Source of the DNA: Bradyrhizobium mercantei
GTDB taxonomy: Bacteria > Pseudomonadota > Alphaproteobacteria > Rhizobiales > Xanthobacteraceae
NCBI RefSeq assembly: GCF_001982635.1
Contig: NZ_MKFI01000001.1
Location: forward strand, 62,001 to 126,000
DNA length: 64,000 nucleotides
Direction: 5' to 3'
The position numbers and the translations under genes were made by a program. The notes under the pieces are model-generated. The model was not told the DNA's origin. It did not search any database and saw nothing but the letters and a program-made list of their open reading frames with translations. Below are positions 18,182 to 27,032 of the stretch, one piece after another. Each line of letters starts with the position of its first letter. Position 1 is the stretch's first letter.

Positions 18182-18607
18182 ATGACGTCATCGTCCAATC
18201 CAATCGAACAGAGCTTTGAACTCGCAGCCGCGCGTTGCGATGATCTGACGCCGCTCGTCTATCAACATCTGCATCGCGCGTATCCCGAGACGAGAGCGAT
18301 GTTTCGCACCGAAGGCAGCGAACCGGTGAAAGGCTCGATGCTACAGCTCGCGATCGAAGCCATCCTCGATTTCGCCGGCGAACGGCGCGGACATTTTCGC
18401 CTGATCGAATCGGAAGTGTCTTCGCACGACGCCTACGGCACGCCGCGCGAACTGTTCGTGGCATTCTTCGCGGTGATCGCGGATTGCTTGCGTGAACTTC
18501 TCGGCGAGCAATGGTCGGCCGAGATCGATGCTGCGTGGCACAAGCTGCTCCGCGACATCGAGGCCATCGTGCTGCAGCAGAAACATCTCGTGGACGAGAG
18601 GGCGTAG
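18182..18607 (+). CDS. Single-domain globin
   Basis: The 141-residue protein matches the bacterial globin fold without a reductase domain. A proximal-His candidate is His82 in ESEVSSHDAYGTP, followed by the G- and H-helix pattern LFVAFFAVIADCLRELLG and WSAEIDAAWHKLLRDIE. It would bind heme and O2 or NO in the cytoplasm; the exact role is unknown. The globin begins 21 bases past a strong terminator, so it needs read-through or its own promoter. An 88-base gap separates it from the ABC importer genes, and a functional link to them is only positional. Confidence 0.72.
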   Translation: MTSSSNPIEQSFELAAARCDDLTPLVYQHLHRAYPETRAMFRTEGSEPVKGSMLQLAIEAILDFAGERRGHFRLIESEVSSHDAYGTPRELFVAFFAVIADCLRELLGEQWSAEIDAAWHKLLRDIEAIVLQQKHLVDERA

Positions 18608-18695
18608 CGTCACCGTTCCGATTGTGACACACTCCCTTTATCCGCGGCGCGTGCAACTGACGCCGACGGTCAGAAAAACGAAGAGGGAGCAAACA

Positions 18696-19733
18696 ATGCC
18701 AGGCACCGACAAGGGGATGGACAAGGCGTCGACGACGCGGCGCGACCTTCTGCAAATGGCGGCGGCAGGTGGAGCTGCGGCCGGCCTGTTCGGCGGAATG
18801 GGCATGACGACGTCCGCGCTCGCAGCCGAAATGGGACGTTCGGAAAAGCCGCTGAAGGCCGCATTCTCCAACGCCGGCCTGCAGGCGACGTGGTGCGCGC
18901 AGGGCAAACAGGCCGCCGAGTTCTGGGGCAAGCTGTTCAACGTCGAGGTGACCTGGTTCGACGGCCAGCTCGACGCCGTCAAGCAGCGCGCCGCGATCGA
19001 CAACATGGCGTCGCAGAAATGGGACTTCGTCGCGATCCAGGCGTTCGGCATCGGCACGCTGACCCAGCCGGTGCAGAAGATGATCGACGCCGGCACGCCT
19101 GTCATCGACATGGATACGCTGATTGCGCCGCTCGATCAGATCAACGTCCACTCGTTCCTCGCACCCGACAACGAGTTCATGGGCGCCTCGGTGACCCAGG
19201 CGCTGTGCAACGCGATCGGCGGCAAGGGCAAGGTCATCATGACCCAGGGCGCGCTCGGCCACACCGGCGCGCAGGGCCGCGCCAAGGGCTTCAACTCGGT
19301 CGTGAAGCAGTTCCCGAACATCGAGGTACTGGACACCCAGCCCGCCGATTGGGACGTCTCCAAGACCGCCCGGCTCTGGGAAACCTATCTGACGAAATAT
19401 TCGCAGATCGACGCGGCGTTCTTCCACAATGACGACATGGCGCTCGCGGCCTACAACATCATGAAGGCGCGCAACCGCACCAACATCCTGATCGGCGGCG
19501 TCGACGCCATGCCGCCGGCGATCCAGGCGGTCAGCGAAGGCCGCATGTTCGCAACCGTGCGCAACCCGTCCTGTCGCATCCATGGCGGTGCGATCGTCGC
19601 GGGCGTTGCCGCCGTGGTCGGCGGCGAGAAGAGCGGCCAGGGCATTCCGAAGAACGTCGTGACCGACGGTCCCGTCGTGACCAAGGCCAACGCCGCCGGC
19701 ATGCAATGGATGGAGGATCACTTCCTGATCTGA
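18696..19733 (+). CDS. Ribose-type ABC transporter periplasmic binding protein
   Basis: The 345-residue protein has a Tat-type signal (TTRRDLLQMAAAGG with Arg15-Arg16, then a hydrophobic stretch ending ALAAE). A periplasmic-binding-protein type I fold follows (Peripla_BP_4), with DFVAIQAFG, NDDMALAAYNIMKAR and GVDAMPPAIQAV. It captures a sugar or sugar-like solute for the two downstream genes. The start at 18696 is chosen for the GAGGGAG ribosome-binding site; the longer frame back to 18492 overlaps the globin. The ligand cannot be read from sequence. Confidence 0.9.
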   Translation: MPGTDKGMDKASTTRRDLLQMAAAGGAAAGLFGGMGMTTSALAAEMGRSEKPLKAAFSNAGLQATWCAQGKQAAEFWGKLFNVEVTWFDGQLDAVKQRAAIDNMASQKWDFVAIQAFGIGTLTQPVQKMIDAGTPVIDMDTLIAPLDQINVHSFLAPDNEFMGASVTQALCNAIGGKGKVIMTQGALGHTGAQGRAKGFNSVVKQFPNIEVLDTQPADWDVSKTARLWETYLTKYSQIDAAFFHNDDMALAAYNIMKARNRTNILIGGVDAMPPAIQAVSEGRMFATVRNPSCRIHGGAIVAGVAAVVGGEKSGQGIPKNVVTDGPVVTKANAAGMQWMEDHFLI

Positions 19734-19742
19734 GCGGGCCGC

Positions 19743-21245
19743 ATGTCGCAGGGACGCTCCCCGATCCTCGAGTTGAACCAGATCACGAAGGCCTTCGGCG
19801 GTGTCGAAGCCCTTCGTGGGGTCGACTTCGCGCTTCACGCCGGCGAGATCCATGGTCTCGTCGGCGAGAACGGCGCCGGCAAAAGCACGCTGATGAAGAT
19901 CATCGCCGGCGTGCATCCCGAGTTCTCCGGCCGCTTCATGCTCGACGGCAAGGAGACCCGGTTCCGCTCCACCCGCGACGCGCATGCCGCGGGCATCGGC
20001 ATGGTGCATCAGGAGCTCAGTGTCGCGCCTGACCTCACCGTCGCCGAGAACGTCTTTCTCGGTAACCAGCCGACCAACCGCCTCGGCTTCGTGCAATGGC
20101 GGCGGATGGCGCGCGAGGCCGGCGAGCAGCTCGCCCGCTTCGGCATCGACGTCGATCCGATGACGCGGCTCGGCGACCTGCCGATCGGCCTGCAGCAGCT
20201 GATCGAGATCGCCCGCGTGCTGTTCTCCGGCGCGCGCATCATCATCCTGGACGAGCCGACCTCTGCCCTCTCCCCGCCCGAGGTCGAACGCCTGTTCGCG
20301 ACGTTGCACAAGCTCCGCGACGAAGGTACCAGCATCGTCTTCATCTCGCATTTCATCGAGGACATCCTGCGGGTCTCCAACGTGGTCACCGTGTTCCGCA
20401 ACGGGCGGAAGATCGCCGAGACCGCATCCGCCGACACCACCAAGGGGGCGCTGATCGAGGCCATGATCGGCCGCGGCGGCGAGGCGCTGGAGCACAGCTA
20501 CACCGATGATTTGATGCTGCCGCAATCCGGCGCCGGCCCGGCGGTGCTGAAGGTCGATCAGCTCTCGCTTCGCCGCAGCCTGCAGGACGTCTCGTTCGAG
20601 GCCCGCTCCGGCGAAGTGCTCGGCATCTACGGCTTCATGGGCTGCGGGCAATTGGAGCTGTCGCGGATCCTGTTCGGCAAGCTCCGGCCGGACGGCGGCA
20701 CGCTCGCGGTCGATGGCGCCGCCAGGACCTTCCGCAGCACCGCGGCGGCCCGGCGCGCCGGGGTCGCGCTGGTGCCGGAAAGCCGCCGCGCCATGCTGTT
20801 CCATCAGGAACCGGTCTACAAGAACATCTCGATCTCGATCCTCGATCGGATCTCGGCGCTGCTGCTCAAGCCGGTGCGCGAGCGCGCGATCGCCCAGCGT
20901 CAGGTCGAGCAGTTGCAGATCAGGCCGCCGGTGGTCGGCCTCGATCTCGGCATGCTGTCCGGCGGCAACCAGCAGAAGGTCGCGCTGGCGAAATGGCTCG
21001 CCTACCCGCCGCGCGTGCTGGTGCTGTGCGAGCCGACCCGCGGCATGGATGTCGGCGCTAAGAACGACGTGATCAACATCGTGCGCGATCTCCGTGCCAA
21101 GGGGCTGGCGATCATCGTACTGTCGACCGAGCCGGAGACGGTGTTGTCGCTGGCCGACCGGATCCTGGTGCTCAAGCGCGGCGCGGTGGTGCGCGAATTT
21201 GCCGGCGAGGCGGTCAGCAAGGATCGGCTGCTCGAGGCTGCGTAG
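19743..21245 (+). CDS. Ribose-type ABC transporter ATPase (two ABC domains)
   Basis: The 500-residue protein has two ABC cassettes in the RbsA/MglA/XylG arrangement. Domain 1 has an intact Walker A, GENGAGKST (41-49), Walker B ARIIILDEPTSAL and signature LPIGLQQLIEIARVL. Domain 2 has a degenerate Walker A (YGFMGCGQLELSR, without the Lys) and signature LSGGNQQKVALAKWL, as is normal for the family. It energises import through the permease encoded next. It starts 9 bases after the binding-protein stop. Confidence 0.95.
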   Translation: MSQGRSPILELNQITKAFGGVEALRGVDFALHAGEIHGLVGENGAGKSTLMKIIAGVHPEFSGRFMLDGKETRFRSTRDAHAAGIGMVHQELSVAPDLTVAENVFLGNQPTNRLGFVQWRRMAREAGEQLARFGIDVDPMTRLGDLPIGLQQLIEIARVLFSGARIIILDEPTSALSPPEVERLFATLHKLRDEGTSIVFISHFIEDILRVSNVVTVFRNGRKIAETASADTTKGALIEAMIGRGGEALEHSYTDDLMLPQSGAGPAVLKVDQLSLRRSLQDVSFEARSGEVLGIYGFMGCGQLELSRILFGKLRPDGGTLAVDGAARTFRSTAAARRAGVALVPESRRAMLFHQEPVYKNISISILDRISALLLKPVRERAIAQRQVEQLQIRPPVVGLDLGMLSGGNQQKVALAKWLAYPPRVLVLCEPTRGMDVGAKNDVINIVRDLRAKGLAIIVLSTEPETVLSLADRILVLKRGAVVREFAGEAVSKDRLLEAA

Positions 21246-21293
21246 TGCATGACCCGGAAAAGTGCGAAGCGGTTTTCCGATAAGATCATGCAC
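21245..21293. repeat. Palindromic intergenic repeat, family A, copy 1
   Basis: A 49-bp imperfect palindrome running GTGCATGACCCGGAAAAGTG through GCGAAGCGGTTTTCCGATAA to GATCATGCAC lies between the ABC ATPase and permease genes. It is almost identical, in inverse orientation, to 27764-27808. Such elements are scattered between genes in Bradyrhizobium; they may act as mRNA-stabilising hairpins, here inside an operon. Confidence 0.75.
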
Positions 21294-21347
21294 AAACAAA
21301 TCAAGAAAGCGCGATGACCGTGTCATCGGGCTTGATGGAGAGACATA

Positions 21348-22382
21348 ATGGCAAGCAGTGACAGCGCGACGGCACCTGCGGATCACAAGCGGCCGCGCGG
21401 GCTGGCGTCCTTCCTGCGGTCGCAGATGCGCAATATCGCGCCGTTCCTGACGCTGATCTTCCTCAGCGGCTTCTTCGCGATCGCGAGCCCGTCGTTTGCG
21501 ACCATCGACAATGTCGGCAACATCCTGACGCAAGTGTCGGTCACCGGCATCATCGCCGTCGGCCTCACCTTCGTGATCCTGTGCGCCGAGATCGACCTGT
21601 CGATCGCCAGCATCGCCAACGTCACCGGCATTGCGGTGGCGTATTTCACGTTGCAGGAATCCTACGTCAACATCGCCAACGTCCCGATGCCGGGTGTCGT
21701 CGCGATCCTGCTGGCGCTGGCGCTGTGCGCCCTGCTCGGCCTCGTCAATGCGCTGGGGCTGACCATGATCGGCATCCCCTCTTTCATCATGACGCTTGCC
21801 ATGATGCAGATCGCAGCCGGCGTCTCGGCGCTTTTGGTGCGCGGCCAGATCGCCTACAAGGTGCCGGACCTGATCACGACGCTCGGCTCGGGTTCGATCG
21901 GCGGCATCCCCTGGATCGTGATCGTCGCAGCGATCATGCTGCTCGGCGGCCATCTGGTGCTGACCTACACGCGCTTCGGCCGCTACGTCTACATGGTCGG
22001 CGGCAACCGCGAGGCCGCGGAATTTGCCGGCCTCAACGTCAAGCTCATCCTCGGCAGCGTGATGGTGATCTCGGCGGTGTGCTCGGGGATCGGCGGCATG
22101 CTCGGCGTTGCGCATTTCGGCAGCGCGCAGCAGAACGAGTTCGACACCTACCTCCTGGACTCGATCGCCGCCGTCGTGGTCGGCGGCACCAGCCTGTTCG
22201 GCGGCCGCGGCGGCATCGGCAACACCATCGTCGGACTGTTCGTGCTTGGCGTGCTCAACAACGGCCTCGACCACGTCAATATCGACAGCTTCCTGAAGAT
22301 CCTGATCCGCGGCCTGATCCTGCTGGCGGCGCTGATCATCAATGTGTACGCGCAGCGGCTGCGCGAGCAGGCGGCGGATTAG
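21348..22382 (+). CDS. Ribose-type ABC transporter permease
   Basis: The 344-residue inner-membrane protein of the RbsC family has about ten hydrophobic segments. Diagnostic pieces are TFVILCAEIDLSIASIANV near the N-terminus and GGTSLFGGRGGIGNTIVGL near the C-terminus. It forms the translocation channel for the ATPase and binding protein upstream. The 102-base gap to the ATPase gene carries a palindromic repeat; GGAGAG precedes the start. Confidence 0.94.
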   Translation: MASSDSATAPADHKRPRGLASFLRSQMRNIAPFLTLIFLSGFFAIASPSFATIDNVGNILTQVSVTGIIAVGLTFVILCAEIDLSIASIANVTGIAVAYFTLQESYVNIANVPMPGVVAILLALALCALLGLVNALGLTMIGIPSFIMTLAMMQIAAGVSALLVRGQIAYKVPDLITTLGSGSIGGIPWIVIVAAIMLLGGHLVLTYTRFGRYVYMVGGNREAAEFAGLNVKLILGSVMVISAVCSGIGGMLGVAHFGSAQQNEFDTYLLDSIAAVVVGGTSLFGGRGGIGNTIVGLFVLGVLNNGLDHVNIDSFLKILIRGLILLAALIINVYAQRLREQAAD

Positions 22383-22415
22383 CACGACCAAGGGCGAGCG
22401 CACTGCTCTCTCCGC

Positions 22416-22530
22416 TCGTCGTCCCGGCGAAGGCCGGGACCCATGCTCCCGCGGCGGAAGTTGTGAACGAGACATCGCTCAACAATAAATGCCTGTGGTT
22501 ATGGGTCCCTGCTTTCGCAGGGACGACGAT
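22416..22530. repeat. Composite inverted repeat, family B
   Basis: Two hairpins, GTCCCGGC-gaag-GCCGGGAC (22421-22440) and GTCCCTGC-tttc-GCAGGGAC (22505-22524), are themselves in inverted order. GGGACCCAT (22437-22445) pairs with ATGGGTCCC (22501-22509), and CGTCGTCCC with GGGACGACG at the outside. This is a common Bradyrhizobium/Rhodopseudomonas intergenic element. It follows the ABC permease stop and may also serve as a terminator or RNA-processing signal. The gap 22383-22907 contains only repeats. Confidence 0.75.
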
Positions 22531-22570
22531 GTGGATAGTTCTCGATTCAAACTGTCAAACAGGCGGTGTC

Positions 22571-22690
22571 ACCACCCGCGCATGCGGGTGATCCAGTATT
22601 CCAGAGACAGCCGAGAGGCCGCGGCGTAATGGATTGCGCAGTCGAGCCGGGCGATGACAGGCTTGGTCGGGGACGCAGTTTCGCATTCTC
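22571..22690. repeat. Degenerate palindromic repeat, family C
   Basis: It starts with the hairpin ACCCGC-gcat-GCGGGT (22574-22589) followed by GATCCAGTATTCCAGAGACA and GCCGGGCGATGACA. This resembles another Bradyrhizobium intergenic repeat whose reverse reads TACTGGATCACCCGCATGCG. The right end is ill-defined. Confidence 0.5.
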
Positions 22691-22907
22691 GCGACGTGAT
22701 TTATCCGAGTTCTACATTTCGTTTCGCGCTCCCTGTTGCAGAGGGCGCAGGGCAAGCCGGGGACGCCGCGGGATGACGGCCGAGTCCGGAGATGATTGTC
22801 CATGCAATTAATGCATGTTCTACTATCCGGATGCTCGTTTGACGTTAAATGTCGTTGACAATAGACTTGCGACAAGAAGGTCCGCGCACGAAGCAGGAAA
22901 GTTCCAG

Positions 22908-23420
22908 ATGGCCAGGTCACATCAGACGATCAGAATGTCGTCATGCGCTTGCCGCCAGGTTCAGTGCCGAGCCGTTGGCGCGCCAATCTTGAGTGTGGTG
23001 TGCTATTGCGACGACTGTCAGACAGGTGGCCAGGAGATCGAAAGGCTGCCGAATGCCGCACCTGTCCTCGATGCTGACGGCGGGACAGCTTATCTGAGCT
23101 ACCGCGACGACCGATTTAGTTGCGTGTCCGGCGCAGACCTATTGGTCGGCTACAAAATCAAGGACAGTGCACCCACGCAGCGGTTCGTGGCGTCCTGCTG
23201 CAACTCAGGCATGTTTCTGAAGTTCGGCCGCGGCCACTGGGTGTCGATGTATCGCGCGCGCTTTGAGGGCGACCTCCCACCCATCGAGATGCGGACTCAA
23301 ACAAAGTATCGCCTGGCCAACACAGAAATTCCTTGCGATGCACCGGGCTATCAAACATACCCGATGAAACTCATCGGAAAATTGCTTGCATCGCGGCTTG
23401 CGATGCTTGTCGCACGATAA
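22908..23420 (+). CDS. GFA-fold (CENP-V/GFA-like, DUF6151) protein
   Basis: The 170-residue protein has zinc-site cysteines in SSCACRQVQCR, VVCYCDDCQTGG and a later ASCCNSGMF, the pattern of glutathione-dependent formaldehyde-activating-enzyme-like folds. Family members are mostly uncharacterised zinc proteins, so formaldehyde chemistry should not be assumed. I chose 22908 because GCAGGAAAG lies about 8 bases upstream; the frame is open back to 22815. It is preceded by repeats and followed by an intergenic region. Confidence 0.75.
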   Translation: MARSHQTIRMSSCACRQVQCRAVGAPILSVVCYCDDCQTGGQEIERLPNAAPVLDADGGTAYLSYRDDRFSCVSGADLLVGYKIKDSAPTQRFVASCCNSGMFLKFGRGHWVSMYRARFEGDLPPIEMRTQTKYRLANTEIPCDAPGYQTYPMKLIGKLLASRLAMLVAR

Positions 23421-23657
23421 ACCGTCTGGTCGAAGGCGCCACCGGGCTCGCTTACTTCCGTCTTGGGTCGTGAGCGGAAGTTGTGCGCCTCCCAGCCCGC
23501 GTCTGCTCGCACCCCCTGAAGCGGACATGGAGGCCGGTGGGCCGAACGGACGCTCATGGCCACGCCGGACTTGTGCCCCGCTGCAATTGCGTCGAAATTT
23601 CCAACCAGTCCAACCGAGCCGGCGCTATCCTCTGGTGGACAGCGGAGGGTTACGCCT

Positions 23658-24047
23658 TTGTCAGCATGGACGGCAAATCGGGAGACAGGCGGCAGGATTG
23701 GCAGGACCATCGCCGTTGCAGTCGGACTTGCCCTCAGCCAGGCCGCGGGTGCGGCACCGCCCGACAACCCCAATCCCGCGCTTGCCCCATGGTTTGAGAG
23801 CCTGACGCAACCGGGGACCGGTGCGTCGTGCTGCTCGATTGCGGATTGCCGAACGGTCGAGTTCCGGCAGGACCGGGACGGCTACGAGGTGTTGATCGAC
23901 GGTCGCTGGAAGCTGTCGCGCCCATTCTGGCTGCGGGTCCCGCCGAACAGGATCATCAACAGAACCGACAACCCGACGAACCGCGCCGTGGTCTGTTTCA
24001 CGCCTGAGGCCGGAATTCTCTGTTTCGTGCGTCCGGCCGAAAGCTAG
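23658..24047 (+). CDS. Small exported protein of unknown function
   Basis: The 129-residue product (TTG start) has a hydrophobic signal segment, RTIAVAVGLALSQAAGA, followed by PPDNPNPALAPWFESL and a four-cysteine domain with SCCSIADCRTVEF and WLRVPPNRI. I favour the TTG at 23658 because CGGAGG sits 9 bases before it and it places the signal peptide near the N-terminus. An ATG at 23556 would add 34 uncharacteristic residues. Periplasmic location is likely; function unknown. Confidence 0.62.
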   Translation: MSAWTANRETGGRIGRTIAVAVGLALSQAAGAAPPDNPNPALAPWFESLTQPGTGASCCSIADCRTVEFRQDRDGYEVLIDGRWKLSRPFWLRVPPNRIINRTDNPTNRAVVCFTPEAGILCFVRPAES

Positions 24048-24092
24048 TCCGTGCCGCAGCGGCTTACGTACGCGACTGGCGATACGTCCCGT

Positions 24093-25397
24093 TCATCTGG
24101 CAAAATCCGGCTGCCAATGGCGCAACTCGCGCGCGGCGTAGGTCACTGCGCCGATCGTCGTATAGGACGGCGCCTCCAGCATCATGTTGCGCGCGAGCTT
24201 GAGGGCCCGTGCCTCGCAGATCGCGCGTTGCTTCTCGTCGGCGATCCACTCGAAATCGATGTTGTGCGCGAGGCCGAGGATGCGGCGGATGGTCTTGGCC
24301 GCGGCGAAGCCGACCGTGTCCTGGAACAGCCGCGCCATGTAGGCCTGCCGCTCCGCCTCCAGCCGCGCGGCGCCCGCCTCGCCCATGAACAGTGACACCG
24401 GATAGCCGTCGCCCTTTGCCTCGTTGCGCCACAGCGCGAGAAACTTGCGCGAGAACTCGGTCCAGACACCCTCGATGGTTTCCAGCAGCCAAGCCTCGAA
24501 TGAGGCGCGCTCGCCCGGCGTGCGCTCGTGGCCGGCGGCGGCCAGGTAGGCCATCAGGAGATTGCCGATCACGGCGCCGATATCGAAGCCCATCGGGCCA
24601 TAGAAAGCGAATTCGGGGTCGATCACCTTGGTCTCGCCGTCGGTGACCATGATCGAACCGGTGTGCAGGTCGCCGTGCAGCAGCGCCTCAGGGCTCGCCA
24701 TGAACTTCAGCTTCAGCCTGCTAATTGCGATATGGAGGTCGAGGTCCTCGCGATAAGCCGCCGCCGTTGCGTCGAGATAGGGAGTGGTCCAGCGGTTCTG
24801 CTCGGCGATACGATAGGGATCGGTGAAGATCAGGTCCTCGGTGATCTTGCAGAGCGCATGGTTGCCGGCGAAATCAGCGATCCCCTGCTTCTTCTCCGCG
24901 GCCGACAGCGCGAGATCGGACGAGAAGAACAGCGTCTGTGCCAGGAAGGTCGAGATGTCCTCGACGAAGCGCGGATAGCGCACCGCCTCGATCAGGCCCT
25001 TGCGCATGATGATATGCGGCTCGAGCAGCTCCATCGCGGTGAGCGCGAGCGGCGCGTCGTGATGCAGCACAGCCGGCACGAGGCTTGCGGCCAGCCGCGC
25101 CTGATGCACCAGCGCCAGATGTTCGTAATGCGCCCGCGAGAGCGGCAGCGGCCAGCTCTCGCCGACCAGCCGCACGTAAGGCAGCGCCTGCTTGACGGCG
25201 ATGCCGCCGCTTTGGCCCTTGACGATGAAGACGAGGTTGAGATTGCCGTCGCCGACCTCGCTGATCGACCAGTCGGCAGGCGCCCCGCCGAGCTGCATGA
25301 CGATGGCAGGAAGGCCCGCGAGATAGTCGCGCAGATCGGCTTCCCGCAGGATCCGATATCCGCTCTGCCCGGAGGCTGGTTGTGCCTGCAGGTTCAT
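24093..25397 (-). CDS. mtnK: 5-methylthioribose kinase
   Basis: The 434-residue enzyme phosphorylates 5-methylthioribose in methionine salvage. It has the kinase-like catalytic loop LLHGDLHTGSIMV, the metal-binding IDPEFAFYGPMGFDIG, and an ATP-binding N-lobe with SEVGDGNLNLVFIVKG. The start at 25397 is backed by GGGGAGG about 8 bases upstream. No mtnA, mtnB or other salvage gene is adjacent, so the pathway must be completed elsewhere. Three tandem 13-bp repeats lie just before the gene. Confidence 0.92.
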   Translation of the reverse strand: MNLQAQPASGQSGYRILREADLRDYLAGLPAIVMQLGGAPADWSISEVGDGNLNLVFIVKGQSGGIAVKQALPYVRLVGESWPLPLSRAHYEHLALVHQARLAASLVPAVLHHDAPLALTAMELLEPHIIMRKGLIEAVRYPRFVEDISTFLAQTLFFSSDLALSAAEKKQGIADFAGNHALCKITEDLIFTDPYRIAEQNRWTTPYLDATAAAYREDLDLHIAISRLKLKFMASPEALLHGDLHTGSIMVTDGETKVIDPEFAFYGPMGFDIGAVIGNLLMAYLAAAGHERTPGERASFEAWLLETIEGVWTEFSRKFLALWRNEAKGDGYPVSLFMGEAGAARLEAERQAYMARLFQDTVGFAAAKTIRRILGLAHNIDFEWIADEKQRAICEARALKLARNMMLEAPSYTTIGAVTYAARELRHWQPDFAR

Positions 25398-25410
25398 CGT
25401 GGTCGCCTCC

Positions 25411-25449
25411 CCAAGACTCAAGCCCAAGACTCAAGCCCAAGACTCAAGC
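25411..25449. repeat. Three tandem copies of a 13-bp unit
   Basis: The unit CCAAGACTCAAGC is repeated exactly three times with no spacer, starting 14 bases before the mtnK start codon and in its five-prime leader. The exact repeat suggests recent slippage. The rest of 25450-25663 shows no gene. Confidence 0.9.
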
Positions 25450-25663
25450 CCGAGCCATTGGCCGCTCGTTGTGGGCCACTCGTTGTGCTATTCCGGACGC
25501 GTTGCCGCAAGAGCTGACGGCCCGGTTCGACGCCCACAATCGCAGGCGACGGGACGCGCCGCAATGCCCCAGACGAAGTCCCCGAACCACGGATCGATCA
25601 GACCCTACCCCGCCCGCGTTATTTCAGAATTCACGATGCAATTTTCGAGTGGAGGACGTTCCC

Positions 25664-26956
25664 ATGCTCGTCGCCGTGTTCTCGATATTTGCTGCCAGCC
25701 GCAAGGACGCGCTTGTCGACATGGTCGAACAAGTGCGCGCGGGCTTCCTTGGCGCCGGTCTGGGCGAGCCGACGGTGCGCTTCACGCTGTCCGATCCGCC
25801 GCTCACGGCAGAGATCGCCGCCGTGCAGGCGGCCGTTGGGACAAAGCGCATTTCCAGCATCGCCAGGCTGATCAAACGCTGGCCCGAACTGGAGCGCCAC
25901 GTGCGCACCACGGGCTCGGTCGGGCCCGGCAAGGCGGAAGTCCGCCGGATGTCGAACGTAACCGAGAGCGGCGCCGTCGAGCCGATCGACTTTGCGATCC
26001 TCCGGGAGATCGCGGCGGGCGTTCCGAAGTCGTTTCCATGCCACGCCATCGACCTGCACTTCTCGGTGCCGGGGTTTTCGGACGGTCCGCAGCTGCCCGC
26101 GCAGCCCGACCTGCAGACGCTGCGCGGCCTGATGCGCGCCGGCGTCGACATCGGCGCCGGTCACCCGACCTCGCCAGGCATCAGCGTGCACGACAAGTGG
26201 TGGGTGAACGGACGGCAGCGGTCGCTCGCCGCATTGCGGATCGTGGAAGCCGACCCGCAGGCCAAGAAGTTGCCGGCGCCTCCAGACGAGATCGCGGCCC
26301 TGCTCGCGGCCTGCGGCAAGGTGCGCAAGACGGTGCAGGTCCCGATGGTCACGGCGCCTGCCGCTGCGGCGGCAGCTGCCGCGCCCGCCGGCGGCCTGTC
26401 TCCTGAGATGGACGAGGCCATCCGCACGGTCGTGCGAACCTATCGGGTCGGCATGAGCGAATTGCTCGATACCTTGCCGCACGACCTGCCCCTTCAGCTC
26501 GAGGGCCTGGCCGCAACAGCTCCTGACGGAAGCCCGGGCACCGGGCCCAAGAAACCCGATCTGGTTCGCGCCTTCGCGCCGCTCGGCTATGATTGCCGCG
26601 GCGAGAGCGGCTCGTTCAGGCTGCAACGGCGCACGCCGGGCAATCTCACGGTCAGGCTCCAGGTCGATGTCGGCAGCTGGAACAGTTCGGTGGTGGCCTT
26701 CATGCAGGTGATCGGCATGGTGAACGGGCACGGCTTCAAGGCCACGCTGCCGCTGCATGCGTCGCGCCACGCGGTGCGCGGCGACGTGAGAGGCGTTGAA
26801 TTGCCGAGCCAGTTTCCGATCGGCAGCGCCGAGCGGTGGACGCAGATTACCGATAATCTTGCAACGCTGGTCGCGGCGCTCGATCGCAGCTTCGTGCCCG
26901 AGATCGAAGCGATCTCCGGCCCGTCACCGGAGTGGTTCCGGCCGGAGCAAAGCTGA
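25664..26956 (+). CDS. Unrecognised 430-residue protein
   Basis: The start ATG follows GGAGGACG by a normal distance, so the gene looks real, but I do not recognise the family. It begins MLVAVFSIFAASRKDALVDM. An N-terminal domain of about 230 residues is joined by an Ala-rich linker (PAAAAAAAAPAGG) to a C-terminal domain of about 180 residues with FRLQRRTPGNLTVRLQVD and WFRPEQS at the end. No signal peptide beyond the first short hydrophobic run and no TM helices. It is a monocistronic gene in the accessory region. Confidence 0.6.
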   Translation: MLVAVFSIFAASRKDALVDMVEQVRAGFLGAGLGEPTVRFTLSDPPLTAEIAAVQAAVGTKRISSIARLIKRWPELERHVRTTGSVGPGKAEVRRMSNVTESGAVEPIDFAILREIAAGVPKSFPCHAIDLHFSVPGFSDGPQLPAQPDLQTLRGLMRAGVDIGAGHPTSPGISVHDKWWVNGRQRSLAALRIVEADPQAKKLPAPPDEIAALLAACGKVRKTVQVPMVTAPAAAAAAAAPAGGLSPEMDEAIRTVVRTYRVGMSELLDTLPHDLPLQLEGLAATAPDGSPGTGPKKPDLVRAFAPLGYDCRGESGSFRLQRRTPGNLTVRLQVDVGSWNSSVVAFMQVIGMVNGHGFKATLPLHASRHAVRGDVRGVELPSQFPIGSAERWTQITDNLATLVAALDRSFVPEIEAISGPSPEWFRPEQS

Positions 26957-27032
26957 GCTCGGCGCTCGTCGGTCAGACCGGCATCCGCATCGTTCACACG
27001 ACCCGACGGCTCATGCGAGCGACTTCGCCGCG

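Noticed and set aside
18180..22475. A 1431-codon minus-strand open frame
   Set aside because: It runs antisense to the globin and ABC importer genes and has the His/Asp/Arg-rich composition of a shadow frame.
22555..22920. A 121-codon minus-strand frame before the GFA-fold gene
   Set aside because: It lies across a palindromic repeat and antisense to the start of the GFA-fold gene; no ribosome-binding site or family signal.
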